This document shows, piece by piece, positions 1 to 11,676 of a stretch of DNA of 64,000 nucleotides; within the stretch, counting starts at the first letter, position 1; every line of letters starts with the position of its first letter. This DNA is from Bufo bufo (Eukaryota > Chordata > Amphibia > Anura > Bufonidae). Where the stretch lies: assembly GCF_905171765.1 (NCBI RefSeq), contig NC_053397.1:117858378-117922377 (forward strand), given 5' to 3'. The translations under genes and the position numbers were made by a program. The notes under the pieces are model-generated. The model ran no database searches. It saw only the letters and a program-made list of their open reading frames with translations, and was not told the origin of the DNA.

Positions 1-1
1 G

Positions 2-1940
2 CTTTCGGTACCCATTACGATTTCTCTGGGAGTAGATAAATGGCCGGGTAAGGCCTTTATTGATTCTGGCTCAGCGGCTAGCTTTATTGACTCTGAGTAT
101 GCTGCAAGATTGGGTATTCCTATGTTTGCCTTACCAACTCCTATCCATGTCATGGCTATTGATGCTACTCCTCTTATTGGTGGTACGGTGAGCTTATGTA
201 CCTCGGAGATTTCTCTAACCGTGGGTGTGTGCCACTCAGAGAGATGTTCGCTTCTAGTCCTGGAGAACCTACCTGCTGAGGTGGTACTAGGGTTACCTTG
301 GCTCCGACTACATAACCCCACTATAGATTGGTCCAATGGGGAGTTGGTGAGATGGGGGCCTAAGTGTGACCCGTGCTTGTCCGTGGTACAGGCTGGGGTC
401 TCAGTAAAGTCTGATACTTTACCCTCTGTTGTTAGAGAATATTCTGATGTATTCTCATCACCAACCCCGGAGGTTCTACCCCCCCATAGACCTTATGATT
501 GTACCATAGAGCTAGTAGAGGGGGCCAAGTTTCCTAAAGGACGAATTTATAATCTTTCTATGCCCGAACGCAAGGCCATGGAAGATTATATTAAGGAGAG
601 CCTTGGTAAAGGGCATATTAGACCTTCTGTCTCTCCTATGGGGGCGGGGTTTTTCTTCGTTAAGAAAAAAGATGGTGGTCTTAGGCCATGTATCGATTAC
701 CGGAGATTAAATAAAATCACTGTCCAGAATAGATACTCCCTCCCATTGATTCCGGATTTATTTAACCAGGTTCTGGGGGCAACCTGGTTTTCCAAAATTG
801 ACCTGAAAGGGGCATACAATCTAATCCGAATCAAGGAGGGAGACGAATGGAAGACGGCGTTCAATACTCCGGTAGGACACTTTGAATATCAAGTGATGCC
901 TTTTGGACTCAGCAATGCCCCAGCTGTGTTCCAAAACTTCATGAATGACATTCTTAGGGAGTACTTAGGTAAATTTGTTATTGTCTATCTTGACGACATT
1001 TTGATATTCTCTCCTGACTTCGAATCCCATGTGTCTCATGTTAAACAAGTATTAGAGGTGTTGAGGGAGAATCAGCTATCCGCTAAACAAGAGAAATGTG
1101 TCTTTGGTGTACAGGAGATTCTGTTTCTAGGGCATGTTCTGACTCCTCACGCCTTCAAGATGGATCCTGGTAAGGTACTAGCAATTAAGGAATGGGTAAG
1201 ACCTTCATCCTTAAAGGCCTTACAACGGTTCTTAGGTTTCGCCAATTACTATCGTAAATTTATTATGAATTTTTTCCGTAATTGCTAAACCGTTGACCGA
1301 CCTTACTAAGAAAGGGGCGGATTTGGAGAATTGGTCTACTAAGGCCATTTCTTCATTTGAAACATTAAAAAAGGCATTTAGTAGCGCTCCCATTCTGATC
1401 CAGCCTGATCAGGAGAAACCTTTTATTGTGGAGGTGGATGCGTCCGAGGACGGCGTAGGAGCAGTCCTTTCACAAGGTCCTGCTAGCCTCACTAATCTGA
1501 GACCATGTGCCTTCTTCTCCAGGAAATTCTCTCCCACGGAGAGAAACTACGACATAGGGAATAGGGAGCTGCTGGCCATTAAATGGGCATTTGAGGAGTG
1601 GAGGCATTTCCTGGAGGGGGCAAGACATTGTGTAACTGTTGTCACTGACCATAAAAACCTTATGTTTCTCGAGTCTGCTAAGAGGTTGAATCCCCGTCAA
1701 GCCAGATGGGCTCTGTTTTTTACTCGTTTTGATTTTTCCATCACGTTCAGGCCGGGAAGTAAAAATGTGAAGGCGGACGCATTATCTCGGAGCTTCCAGG
1801 CTTTTCAACCTACTGAGGTACCACCTGAATCCATCCTACCAGCAAAAATCTTCTTAGCAGCTCTTACCCAGGATATCTCGGCTCGCATTAGGTCTGAACA
1901 ACATCTGGAACCGGTATCCACCCCAACAGATAAGTTGTTT
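2..1940 (+). pseudogene. pol: gypsy-1 pol, first part: protease, reverse transcriptase, RNase H
   Basis: The frame is open from the left edge. The aspartic protease active site [10 protein letters not shown] is read at about 56-85. Reverse transcriptase follows, with [11 protein letters not shown], the [14 protein letters not shown] block and catalytic YLDD at 986-997. A run of six T at about 1270-1275 shifts the frame by one base in the linker before RNase H, so the frame ends at 1288 and continues from 1293. RNase H shows [16 protein letters not shown], the TDHKNL motif and the closing [10 protein letters not shown]. The frame then breaks at DKLF where a solo LTR is inserted; integrase resumes beyond it at 3069. 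Family and domain calls are secure; the frameshift means no full polyprotein can be made. Confidence 0.93.
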
Positions 1941-1941
1941 A

Positions 1942-3065
1942 TGCGGTACGCCAGACCTGCAGGGTAATGCGATTGTGAGGTCACGGTTAACAGCAAGCGA
2001 GGGTTACTCACAGTTCTATAAGGAAACCCTGGGTAGGCATACAGCAGTGAAGGAGAGGCTGGCACAGGAGTCCTCTGGGGCACGCTCTGTATTTAGGGAC
2101 CAGGCCTGGTGGTGGATGAGGTGCCCTGGATGTTGCAGGTGTTTTATGTGCCTGGGGCAAGGTCCCTTTAAAGTTCGTGACGCCAGTGCCTGTAACGGTG
2201 GCACACCGGTTGGTAGTATTAATAAGTGAGGTACACAGATGGTATGGTGAACCAAACTTTGCTTTACTGTGATCAATTCAACTTTATACAGTTGGATGTC
2301 AAACTCAGTTCCTCATATCAAGTACACTTCGCAAGCAGGGTTTCACAATTATGGCAGGTATACTGTTTCTTGACAAGATACACAGAGGGTAAACATCCAC
2401 ATGCGCAGAATCAGGCTGTATAGACTCCTCGGAGATAGTGTACACTGTTCCTTAGAACTCCTGTCTGGCTTTGATCCCAAGGCCCGGATACCTTATTGTA
2501 GGCTTTTATCCTTTGTAAATAATCCTCCTCAGGTACTCATTCTTGCCTTACATTTCTACTCTTACTTGTATTAGCTGGACATGTTGACTCTGCTTGGCTT
2601 GGTGGGAACTACAGGGTTTCTCTCCCAGGAGGTAAACTCTTCCCTTGGGGTAGATCTTCTGAGCTAACCATGGCTCTCTTGATCAGCAGGTAGACTAGGA
2701 TCCCTCTACTAGTCTCCTGTTAGCAACTAGAAGCCTGGGCTGTCTAGTTGCATGTCAGGAGAAGGCTCTGGCTTGTGCCTTCTAGCTTGTCTCTGCAGAC
2801 TCCTGACCTTCATCTCCCCCTCCCTGTCTGGGCCTGAATACTTATACCAGGGGTTCTCTAACTCCCTCTAACGTCTGGGATGACTAACTGCAGCGAACTA
2901 GGCCTGATATTGCATATTACAGGGAACGTTGCATACAAACAATACCTTATAAATTACATAAAATGCACAATTAGAGATAACATTCCTGTCCCTAATGAGG
3001 AGGAGTAACGCACACACCAATTGACCCTTGTGTAGTGCCCACGCTTATTCAGTGGGGACACTACA
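1942..3065 (-). repeat. Solo LTR (gypsy type) inserted in gypsy-1 pol
   Basis: A 1.12-kb non-coding block splits codons that otherwise read DKLF|VPVQ. Read on the - strand it starts TGTAGTGTCCCC and ends TACCGCA, that is TG...CA like an LTR. It carries a TATA-like TATAAG near 2838 (- strand) and, at 2176-2185, the motif CGTGACGCCA followed by gtgcc and a GGTG.CACACCG stretch. The same arrangement is in the LTRs of the gypsy element at 54244-61793, so it is probably a related family. The target duplication is not clean: only TTT is certainly shared by both flanks. No reading frame of note lies inside. Confidence 0.72.
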
Positions 3066-3068
3066 TTT

Positions 3069-4448
3069 GTTCCCGTACAATTTCGTCTCCAGCTGTTGGG
3101 TGAGTGTCACGATTCTGCCTTTTGTGGACATCCGGGTGTTGAGGGCACTAAGGATCTGGTTTCTAGATCTTATTGGTGGCCCACTCTAACTAGGGATGTC
3201 AAGTCCTACGTGTCAGCCTGTGAGGTTTGTGCCAGGTCCAAGACACCTAGGACTCGCCCTGCTGGTAACCTACGACCCCTACCCATTCCCAGTAGACCCT
3301 GGTCCCATATCTCGATGGACTTTATAACTGACCTACCGCTGGCGGAGGGTAAGACTGTGGTTTGGGTAGTGGTCGATAGGTTTAAAAAGATGGTTCATTT
3401 CATTCCCCTGTCTAAACTTCCGAATGCTAAAACCCTGGCTATTTTTGTGAGAGAGATTGTTCGTTTGCATGGCATCCCGGAAAATATTGTTTCTGACTGG
3501 GGTGTGCAGTTTGTGTCCAAATTCTGGAGGGCTTTCTGTCAAAGATGTAAAATTTCATTGTCTTTTTCTTCCGCCTACCATCCTGAGAGTAATGGGCAGA
3601 CTGAACGCCTTGATCAGTCTGTGGAACAATTCTTGAGGTTGTATGTTGCTGATGACCAGCAATTATGGGTCAAATTCCTTCCATTGGCTGAATTTGCTTT
3701 GAATAACCGTGTCAATTCTTCTGCTGGGGTCTCCCCTTTCTTTTGTAACCATGGTTTTCATCCCCGTTTTCATTCTGGGTCGTCCGTCTCCTCCTCTAAC
3801 CCTGAAGCGGATAAACTCTCCTCCGAACTGTGCACAGTTTGGGCCCGGGTTCAATCGAACCTAGAAAAGGCTCAATGTTCTCAAAAAGTCAAGGCCGATA
3901 GGAGACGTTAAAGGGGGGTAAACTTTCAGGTTGGGGATAAAGTATGGTTGTCCTCCAAGAATCTATCTCTCAAGGTAACTTCTAAAAAATTTGCTCCTCG
4001 TTTTATTGGACCATATAAGATCACGGAAGTGATTAACCCGGTATCTTTTAGGTTGGAGCTGCCTGAGTCATTCCACATTCATAATGTGTTCCATAAATCT
4101 CTGCTTAAAAAATATTTTGAACCGGTAGTACCATCAAAAGCCTCGCCTCCGCCGGTTCTTGTTAATGATGCTGTCGAGTATGTGGTGTCTAAAATAGTGG
4201 ATGTCAGGAAGGTGCGTAATTCCTTGCAGTACCTGATTCACTGGAAGGGGTATGGACCTGAAGAGAGATCTTGGGTACCTGCCAGGGAGGTTCATGCTCC
4301 TAGACTTGTTCGTAAATTTCATTTAGAACACCCTGAAAAGCCATCGCCTGAAGTCTTGGGTCCGGTGGCCCCTCGTAAAAGGGGGGGTACTGTCACGGGG
4401 TTCCGAAGGTGCACTCGGTCCCCCATTGCCCGCAGAACTGTTGCTTAG
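3069..4448 (+). pseudogene. pol: gypsy-1 pol, second part: integrase with C-terminal chromodomain
   Basis: The integrase has an HHCC zinc finger (H and H in CHDSAFCGHPG, C and C in CEVCARSK) and the DDE triad: D in SMDFITDL, D in VSDWGVQF, E in NGQTERLDQ. A single in-frame TAA at 3909-3911 interrupts the frame just before the GVNFQVGDKVWL block. The rest is open to 4448 and includes a chromodomain (EYVVSKIVDVR ... YLIHWKGYGPEERSW, about 4174-4275), the module thought to steer chromoviruses to heterochromatin. The reading frame runs 58 bp into the 3' LTR, as is common in the group. A single substitution accounts for the loss of this half. Confidence 0.93.
4377..4388 (+). promoter_or_regulatory. 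Polypurine tract of gypsy-1
   Basis: The run AAAAGGGGGGGT lies directly before the TG start of the 3' LTR. This is the expected place for the plus-strand primer of reverse transcription. Confidence 0.8.
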
Positions 4449-5083
4449 CTTTGGAATGAGGTTCTGTGTTTGACCTCATTCCCAGGGCGGCTTTACTAGC
4501 TGGGTGGCTCCCTGCTCCTAGTCTGCCTTGAGCGCCGAGCTGATCACTCGGTGCTCGACTGGTTGGTCTGTCGGTCATGTGACGCTGGCCACGTCACATG
4601 ACCCTCACTCCCCACTATAAATACAGGCAGCCTGCTGGCTACAGGTTGCCTGTTAATTTCTAGGTTCCTGGCTATTTGTTGGACTGCTGAATACTTACCT
4701 GATCCTGTTCCTTGACCATCCTTTTGCCTGATCCTCCTGTACTGCGCTTCCGTCCTGGTATTGTGATCTCGGCTCCCACCTGACTACTCTCTTAGGACTC
4801 CTCTTGTACTTCTCTGCTCTCCTGGTATTTATGACCCCGGCTTCTCCTGACAATTCTCTGCTTGCTCCATTTGTACTTTGTAGCTTTCCTGGTATTGACT
4901 CGGTCCGTTCACGTCCTGTTGTTTGTCTGTCTGTCATCCCTGCACTTACTCCAAGTTAGGGATTGCCGTCCAGTTGTCCCCTGTCATTAGGACTCGCGAG
5001 GCAAGTAGGCAGGGCCAGGGGTAAGGGTGGAGCGCAGTGGTCACTTCCCTCCCCCCTGTGTGTGTGTGTACGCGACCGTTACA
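4391..5083 (+). repeat. 3' LTR of gypsy-1
   Basis: It starts TGTCACGGGG just after the polypurine tract and ends GACCGTTACA, 693 bp later. A TATAAATA box is at 4616-4623, and a short (TG)n run is near 5058-5069. No second copy is in the window, so its age cannot be judged. The next bases belong to the hAT leader. Confidence 0.85.
4616..4623 (+). promoter_or_regulatory. TATA box in gypsy-1 LTR
   Basis: TATAAATA sits about 225 bp into the LTR, a usual position for the U3 promoter. Activity is inferred only. Confidence 0.5.
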
Positions 5084-5195
5084 GAAATCTTTAATTGAGG
5101 CCTAGTCTGGTTCAGGCTGTGTGAGATACACCCTTTACATACTGTCGTTCTTTTCTACTATTAATTAAACACCCATTTAGGGCAAGATCCAAAAT

Positions 5196-7684
5196 TTGAA
5201 AAATATGAGGAGAGCATCAAATAAGGGACGTGGCCCAGGTCGTGGTGCTGCTGGTGGAGCTCCTGTTGCAGGGAGAGGACGTGGTCGATCTGTGCCAGCT
5301 ACACACACAAGTGAAACCCCTTTCTCAGGTGCGAGTAGGCGACAAAACCTGCAGCGGTATTTGGTCGGGCCTAATGCTGCTCTACGAATGGTGAGGCCTG
5401 AACAAGTACAGGCGATAGTAGATTGGGTTGCTGACAGTGGATCCAGTTCCTTCACATGGTCTCCCACCCAGTCTCCTGCTGAAAGACCACAGTTGGCACC
5501 TGCAGCCGATGTCCATCAGTCTTTCACCTCACCCCCTTGCAAATCAGCCAAGCAGTCTGAGCCCCAAGTCATGCAGCAGTCTCTTCTGCTTTTTGATGAC
5601 TCTGTTAGCAGGGTTTCCCAGGGCCATCCACCTAGCTTTGCCCCAGAAGTGGAAGAGATTGAGTGCACCGATGCCCAACCACTTATTTTTCAAGATGAGT
5701 ACATGGGAGGACCATTGCAGCACGTCTCGGATGATGACGAAACACAGGTGCCAACTGCTGGAGGTTTTGGAAGTGTGCAGACCAACAAGGAAGTCAGGGG
5801 TGAAGACTGGGTGGAAGATGATGTGGAGGACGATGAGGTCCTCGACCCCACATGGAATCAAGGTCATGCGCGTGACCGATGTAGTTTGGTAGAAGAGGCG
5901 GTGGTCGCACAGAGCCACCAACACAGCAGAAGAGGGAGCAGGGTGCAAAAGCGGAGCGGCCGTCCTCTAGACAGTACGCCTCCTACTGCCCACCGCAGCA
6001 AGGGACCGAGCACACCAAAGCCAGCTCCAAGGAGTTCCCTGGTGTGGCAGTTCTTCAGACAATGTGCTGGCGATAAGACACGAGTGGTTTGCATGCTGTG
6101 CAATCAGAGCCTGAAGCGAGGCATAAACGTTCTCAACCTGAGCACAACCTGCATGACCAGGCATTTAAGTGCAATGCACAAGCTGCAGTGGAGTAGACAC
6201 CTCAAAAACCAAGAAAGGTCTCTGGCTCCTCCTACTTCCTCTTCTGCTGCAGTCGCGGCCTCTTCATCCACCTCTGGAGTGACAGTGCCACCTGGCACCC
6301 CGCAAACAGAGGATCTGCCAGCAACACCAACACCTGGGTCACCAAGCATCTCCACAATGTCCCACGCAAGCGTTCAGCTCTCCATATCCCAAACGGAAGG
6401 AAGAGGAAGTACCCCCCTACCCACCCGCGATCCCTAGCCCTGAATGCCAGCATTTCTAAATTACTGGCATTTGAAATGCTGTCATTCCGTCTGGTGGAGA
6501 CGGATAGTTTTAAAGGAATTATGGCGGTGGCTGTCCCACCGTACGTCGTGCCCAGCTGCCACCACATTTCAAGACGAGCCATCCCTTCACTGCACAACCA
6601 AGTAGGGGACAAAATCAGGTGTGCACTGCGCAACGCCATCTGTGGCAAGGTGCACCTGACTACGGATACGTGGACCAGTAAGCACGTTCAGGGCCGTTAT
6701 ATCTCCATATATCTCCAGCACACTGGGTAAATGCAGTGGCGGCTGGGCCTGAGGCGGATAGCAGTTTGGGGCATGTCCTTCCACCACCGAGGATTGCAGG
6801 GCGCTTCAGTTTGCCTCCTGTTGCTTCCTCCTCCTACTCTGCTTCCTCATCCTCTACAGGCTCCTCATCCGGTCAGCGTAACACCTTCACCACCAACTTC
6901 AGCACAGCCAGGGGAAAACGACAGCAGGCAGTTTTAAAACTTATCTGTTTGGGGGACAAAACACACACCGCGCAGGAGCTATGAACGGGCCTTGAACAAC
7001 AGACTGATGAGTGGTTTGTGCCAGTCAGCGTCAAGCCTGGCCTGGTGGTGTGCGATAATGGGCGAAATCTCGTATCAGCTCTGGGACTAGTCGGTTTGAC
7101 GCACATCCCTTGCCTGGCGCATGTGCTGAATTTGGTGGTGCAGAGATTCCTTAAAAATTACCCCGACATGTCAGAGCTGTTGCATAAAGTGCGGGCTGTC
7201 AGTGCGCGCTTTAGGCGTTCTCACCCTGCTGCTGCTCGCCTGTCAGCACTGCAGTGTAACTTCGGCCTTCCCGCTCACCGCCTCATATGCGACGTGCCCA
7301 CAAGGTGGAACTCCACCTTGCACATGCTGACCAGACTGTGCGAGCAGCAGCAGGCGATAGTGGAGTTTCAGCTGCAGCACGCACGGGTGAGTTGCTCAGC
7401 GGAACAGCACCACTTCACCACCAATGACTGGGCCTCCATGCGAGACCTGTGTTCCTTGTTGCGCTGTTTCGAGTACTCCACCAACATGGCCAGAGCCGAT
7501 AATGCCGTTTTCAGCATTACTATCCCCCTTCTATGCCTCCTTGAAAAAATGCTCCTGGCGATGATGGAAGAGGATGTGGCACAGGAGGAGGAGGAAGAGG
7601 GATCATTTTGTAGGGTTTCCAGCCAGTCATTCCCAAGTGGCTCCGAGGGTGGGTTCCTGCACCCACAAACCCAAGGTACACAAT
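5196..7684 (+). pseudogene. hAT transposase, N-terminal part with BED zinc finger
   Basis: A basic, glycine/arginine-rich start is followed by an acidic, low-complexity stretch and a BED zinc finger (about 6040-6180: VWQFFR, CMLCNQ, then H and H in TRHLSAMH), the DNA-binding domain of many hAT transposases. The frame is lost near 6415-6430, where it changes to one reading KLLAFEMLSFRLVETDSF and the catalytic-region motif HLTTDTWTS. It shifts again near 6710, and a TGA lies at 6982-6984. The part after it reads LVVCDNGRN, the CLAHVLNL block and the hAT signature VPTRWNSTLHML. The reading is cut by a solo LTR at 7685 and continues at 8829. At least two frameshifts and a stop make it inactive. 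Confidence 0.9.
7680..7684. repeat. Target-site duplication ACAAT (left copy)
   Basis: ACAAT here and at 8829-8833 flank the solo LTR exactly, as expected for integrase-mediated insertion with a 5-bp stagger. Confidence 0.85.
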
Positions 7685-8828
7685 TGTCAAGGCGGAGGAT
7701 GGGGAAAACCCTCAGCCGTGCGATGTTTAGAAGATGGTGGTCGCTGCTCGACCAGGAGGACTGATTTAGGGAGCAGGTCACCTCCTAATCGCACCCCTAA
7801 TCTGACCCTGACTCCTAGCTGCATGAGCCGACCTTGATGATAGGAGGGCTCATGCTCCGGAACCTTGTAGTCCCTGCTAGCCTTAAACTAGGAGCAGGGT
7901 AAGACGACCTGTTCCTTTTGGACACGGAGGAACAGGAGTCTCACTGTCCAAGCTGCAGGGAAAAGGGGAACACAAACAGCCCTATGGATATGGCAGTTGA
8001 ACTGAACTAGTTCCACCTACCTGCCACAGCCTTGCTGACTGGATCCCTGTGCTGGCATGCTGATGTCCACACAACATTCAATGAACCCAGCAAACACACA
8101 TCCACACACAGGAACCCAGATCCATAGCTGCACCAAATAACAAAAGGAAAATATCAACTGAACATCACATAGACATAAACTTATGACCACAAGGGTGGCC
8201 CTCACTGGCAGATGTTATATGTGACCAGGAGAGTGCCTCCAGCTTACTACAAGGCTGGAGTACCCCTCAGACATCAGGTCTTAACTGAGGCTATATAGGC
8301 CCAAGTAGTCACACCCACACAGACACACCCAGTGTTCAGACACACAGGGAAGGAAGTTAACCCTTCCAACACCAGGGAGTGTAGTGGAACCATATAAAGG
8401 GAAATACACACGAACTCTCACTGCAGCTGTTACCGTTGACAACAACATGCGTGGCAAACGTGTCCTGGGAGCCGGCCAAAAGGCCGAGACATTGCCACTA
8501 CATATACAAACACCAAACGTGGCCACGGGCAGCCACAGACGAAGGGAAAATGTCAGAGTGCATACAAAACATAAAACACAGTGCACACCAGACATTCAGA
8601 AGACACACCTAACAGACAGGTTGCCAGGTGCAACCGCATGCACATTGCAGCAAGCTGCCTAGCATCAGCTCAGGCTGCTATACTGCGACAATACAAAACA
8701 ACTTGTTGCCCGCGGCAACCACAAGTGAGGCAACACACTAGCGGCCCTCACCTGTGGTTGAACACCCAAACCAAACCGCAGGCAACAGCATGCGGTTAAG
8801 AGTCACGACCATGACCATGGCCGTGACA
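7685..8828 (-). repeat. Solo LTR (gypsy type) inside the hAT gene
   Basis: The 1,144-bp block begins TGTCAAGGCGG and ends GGCCGTGACA, so on the - strand it runs TGTCACGG...CTTGACA. It is bounded by perfect 5-bp ACAAT duplications. The terminal TGTCA/TGACA pattern matches the chromodomain gypsy LTRs at 9611 and 61886. A TATATAG box is near 8288-8297 on the - strand. The short reading frames inside look like chance. A solo LTR forms when the two LTRs of a full element recombine and lose the interior. Confidence 0.88.
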
Positions 8829-9610
8829 ACAATGGTCCAGCCAGGGCACAGTTCTCGAGGATGAGGAGGAGGAGATGGAGGAGGAGGAACCATGTTCACA
8901 GCAGGGTGGCACCCAGACCAGCTCATGGCCATCACTGGTGCGTGGATGGGGGGATACAGATGATACACCTCCCACAGAGGACAGCTTTTCGTTGCCTCTG
9001 GGCAGCCTGGCACACATGAGCGATTACATGCTGCAGTGTGTCCGCAACGACCGCCGAGTTGCCCACATTCTAACTTGTGCTGATTACTGGGTGGCCACGC
9101 TGCTGGATTCCCGTTACAAGGACAACAAACCGCCCTTAATTCCGTCACTGGAGCGTGATCGTAAGATGCGCGAGTACAAGCGCACGCTGGTAGACGCGCT
9201 GCTGGTGGCACTCCCACCTGACAGCGGGGGCACAGTGGAAGCACAAGGCGAAGGCAGAGGATGAGGAAGAGGTCGCCAACGCAGCTGGGGCATCGCCAGC
9301 ACCTCAGAAGGCAGGGTTGGCATGGCCGACATGTGGAAAAGCTTTGTCAGCACGCCACAACAACCAGCACCACCAGCTGATATGGAACGTCTTAGCAGGA
9401 GGCTGCATTTCACCAACATGTTGGAGCAGTATGTGCTCACACGCCTACACATACTAAATTACGAGTCTGCCCCCTTCAACTTCTGGGTCTCCAAATTGGG
9501 CACATGGCCTGAGCTTGCCCTTTACGCCTTCGAAGTGCTGGCCTGCCCTGCAGCCAGTGTATTATATGAACGTGTGTTTAGCACGGCAGGGGGCGTCATC
9601 ACAGTCAAGC
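8829..9610 (+). pseudogene. hAT transposase, C-terminal part with dimerisation domain
   Basis: This continues the transposase after the solo LTR in one frame: a glutamate run, then HMSDYMLQCVRNDRR and a block ending LLDSRYKDNK, an in-frame TGA at 9262-9264, and the C-terminal hAT dimerisation domain (FWVSKLGTWPELALYAFEVLAC followed by VLYERVFSTAGGVIT, about 9475-9605). Such domains usually end shortly after a basic segment. Here the sequence switches at 9611 to the LTR of a gypsy element, so the last residues are lost. Confidence 0.9.
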
Positions 9611-10055
9611 TGTCACGGCGGATAGGATACAAGATACACAGAAAATACACAAACAAGTGTCTAGGCAAGAAGCTGGGGATACAGGTCACCTCCTGACAAA
9701 TCCCTACCAGCTTTCCCTAGACTTATATGCCCACGTTTAGACCCTTAAGGTGGGAATAACGTGTCCTCGTGCCTGGGCTGAAGGTACCCTAAAATCCCTA
9801 AGATGGTGAAAGGGGGAAAGAGGCAGCCTGCTCCCTCAGAACCTGGAGGGGCAGGCGTCTCTCTAACAGCCTAGACCGACAACCACAAGAAAACAAAAAC
9901 CAACTTATCTTTACTGAGCAGGAACAGCAACTCCTTCCTTCTTTCCTTCCTCTGAGCCAGACAGAAGCTATAACCCGCACAGGACACTGGGAGTGGGCGT
10001 AATTTAAACTCAAACCAACGACCACACCCAGTGCACCTGAAGGGAGGCGGATATA

Positions 10056-11676
10056 CAGTCTTGTGAAAAAATTAGGACACCCTTTGAAAGCATGTGGTTT
10101 TTTGTAACATTTTTAATAAATGGTTATTTCATCTCCGTTTCAACAATACAGAGAGATTAAAGTAATCCGACTAAACAAAGAAAACTGAAGAAAAGTCTTT
10201 TCAGGATCTTCTGTAAATGTCATTCTACAAAAATGCCTATTCTAACTGAGGAAAAAGATAGGACACCCTTGCCCCTAATAGCGAGTGTTACCTCCTTTGG
10301 CTGAAATAACTGCAGTGAGACGGTTCTTGTAGCCATCTACCAGTCTTCGACATCGGTCTGAGGAAATTTTACCCCACTCCTCAATGCAGAACTTTTTCAG
10401 CTGTGAGATGTTTGAGGGGTTTCTTGCACGTACAGCCCTTTTCAAGTCACCCCACAGCATCTCAATGGGATTCAAATCTGGACTTTGACTTGGCCATTCC
10501 AGGACTCTCCATTTCTTCTTTTTCAGCCAATCTTTGGTTGATTTACTAGTATGTTTTGGGTCATTGTCATGTTGCATGGTCCAGTTCCGCTTCAGCTTTA
10601 ATTTTCTAACTGATGGTCTCACATGTTCTTCAAGCACCTTCTGATACACAGTAGAATTCATCGTGGATTCTATGATGGTGAGCTGACCAGGTCCTGCTGC
10701 AGCAAAGCAGCCCCAAACCATGACACTTCCACCTCCATGATTCACAGTTGGTATGAGGTTCTTTTCTTGGAATGCTGTGTTTGGTTTACGCCAAACATGT
10801 CCTCTGCTGTTGTGTCCAAATAATTCAATTTTGGACTCATCTGTCCAAAGAACATTATTCCAGAAGTCCTGGTCTTTGTCAACTTTATCGCTGGCAAATG
10901 TCAGTCTGGCCTCGATGTTTCTCTTGGAAAGCAAAGGTTTCCTCCTTGCACACCTCCCATGCAAGTTAAACTTGTACAGTCTCTTTCTGATTGTAGAGGC
11001 ATGTACTTCTACATCAACAGTAGCCAGAGCCTGCTGTAGTTCTCGAGATGACACTTTAGGGTTTTTGGATACCTCTTTTAGCATCTTGCGGTCTGCTCTT
11101 GGGGTGAACTTGCTGGGGCGACCAGTCCTGGGCATGTTGGCAGTTGTTTTGAAAGCCCTCCACTTGTAGACTATCTTCCGGACAGTGGAATGGCTGATTT
11201 CAAAATCTTTTGAGATCTTTTTAAATCCCTTCCCAGACTCATAGGCTGCTACAATCTTTTTTCTGAAGTCCTCTGACAGCTCTTTTGCTCTCACCATGGT
11301 GCTCACTCTCACTTCAACAGTCAGGAGCACACCAAACTAAATGTCTGAGGTTTAAATAGGGCAAGCCTCATTCAACATGCAGAGTAACGATCTACTAATT
11401 ATGTGCACCTGGTGTGATATACCTGTGTGAGATCTGAGCCAATTTAAGAGGGAATACATGTGAGGGTGTCCTATCTTTTTCCTCAGTTAGAATAGGCATT
11501 TTTGTAGAATGACATTTACAGAAGATCTTGAAAAGACTTTTCTTCAGTTTTCTTTGTTTAGTTGGATTACTTTAATCTCTCTGTATTGTTGAAACGGAGA
11601 TGAAATAACCATTTATTAAAAATGTTACAAAAAACCACATGCTTTCAAAGGGTGTCCTAATTTTTTCACATGACTG
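10056..11676 (-). mobile_element. Tc1/mariner element A with intact transposase
   Basis: It is flanked by TA (10054-10055 and 11677-11678). The ends match for about 215 bp as inverted repeats, starting CAGTCTTGTGAAAAAATTAG on one side and CAGTCATGTGAAAAAATTAG on the other. Inside each repeat the outer motif AGGACACCCTTTG recurs as AGGACACCCTTGC about 200 bp inward, the IR/DR arrangement of Sleeping Beauty-like elements. The transposase lies between them on the - strand. The ends differ by only a few bases, so this copy is young. Confidence 0.95.
10275..11297 (-). CDS. Tc1-type DD34E transposase, intact
   Basis: Full-length at 340 codons, the usual Tc1 size, from MVRAKELSEDF to the closing SAKGGNTRY with no stop or shift. 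An in-frame start exists 11 codons upstream, but the chosen ATG matches where Tc1 proteins begin. The N-terminus has two helix-turn-helix DNA-binding units (KISKDFEISHSTVRKIVYKW in the first) separated by a GRPSKF hook. The catalytic triad is D in LWTDESKIE, D in [10 protein letters not shown] and E in [11 protein letters not shown]; the last two are 34 residues apart. It would cut and paste the element at TA sites. It lies within the LTR of gypsy-2, an insertion independent of the LTR's own function. The clean frame suggests recent or continuing activity. Confidence 0.95.
   Translation of the reverse strand: MVRAKELSEDFRKKIVAAYESGKGFKKISKDFEISHSTVRKIVYKWRAFKTTANMPRTGRPSKFTPRADRKMLKEVSKNPKVSSRELQQALATVDVEVHASTIRKRLYKFNLHGRCARRKPLLSKRNIEARLTFASDKVDKDQDFWNNVLWTDESKIELFGHNSRGHVWRKPNTAFQEKNLIPTVNHGGGSVMVWGCFAAAGPGQLTIIESTMNSTVYQKVLEEHVRPSVRKLKLKRNWTMQHDNDPKHTSKSTKDWLKKKKWRVLEWPSQSPDLNPIEMLWGDLKRAVRARNPSNISQLKKFCIEEWGKISSDRCRRLVDGYKNRLTAVISAKGGNTRY

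Larger units (their letters stand above)
1..5083 (+). mobile_element. Ty3/gypsy chromodomain retrotransposon no. 1 (5' end outside window)
   Basis: The order protease, reverse transcriptase, RNase H, integrase, chromodomain, 3' LTR is visible on the + strand, which is the chromovirus branch of Ty3/gypsy. The gag and 5' LTR lie left of the window. It is dead: one frameshift in the RT/RNase H linker, one stop after integrase and a 1.1-kb solo LTR inside pol. It abuts the 5' region of a hAT element, so it probably jumped into that older element; the other half of the hAT 5' end would then lie left of the window. Confidence 0.93.

Noticed and set aside
5196..5300. Arginine/glycine-rich start considered as a separate RNA-binding gene
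   Set aside because: It continues in frame into the BED finger and is the N-terminus of the hAT transposase.
8738..9244. 168-codon antisense open stretch over the hAT gene
   Set aside because: The + strand encodes a recognisable hAT dimerisation region in the same place; the antisense reading has cysteine-rich chance composition.
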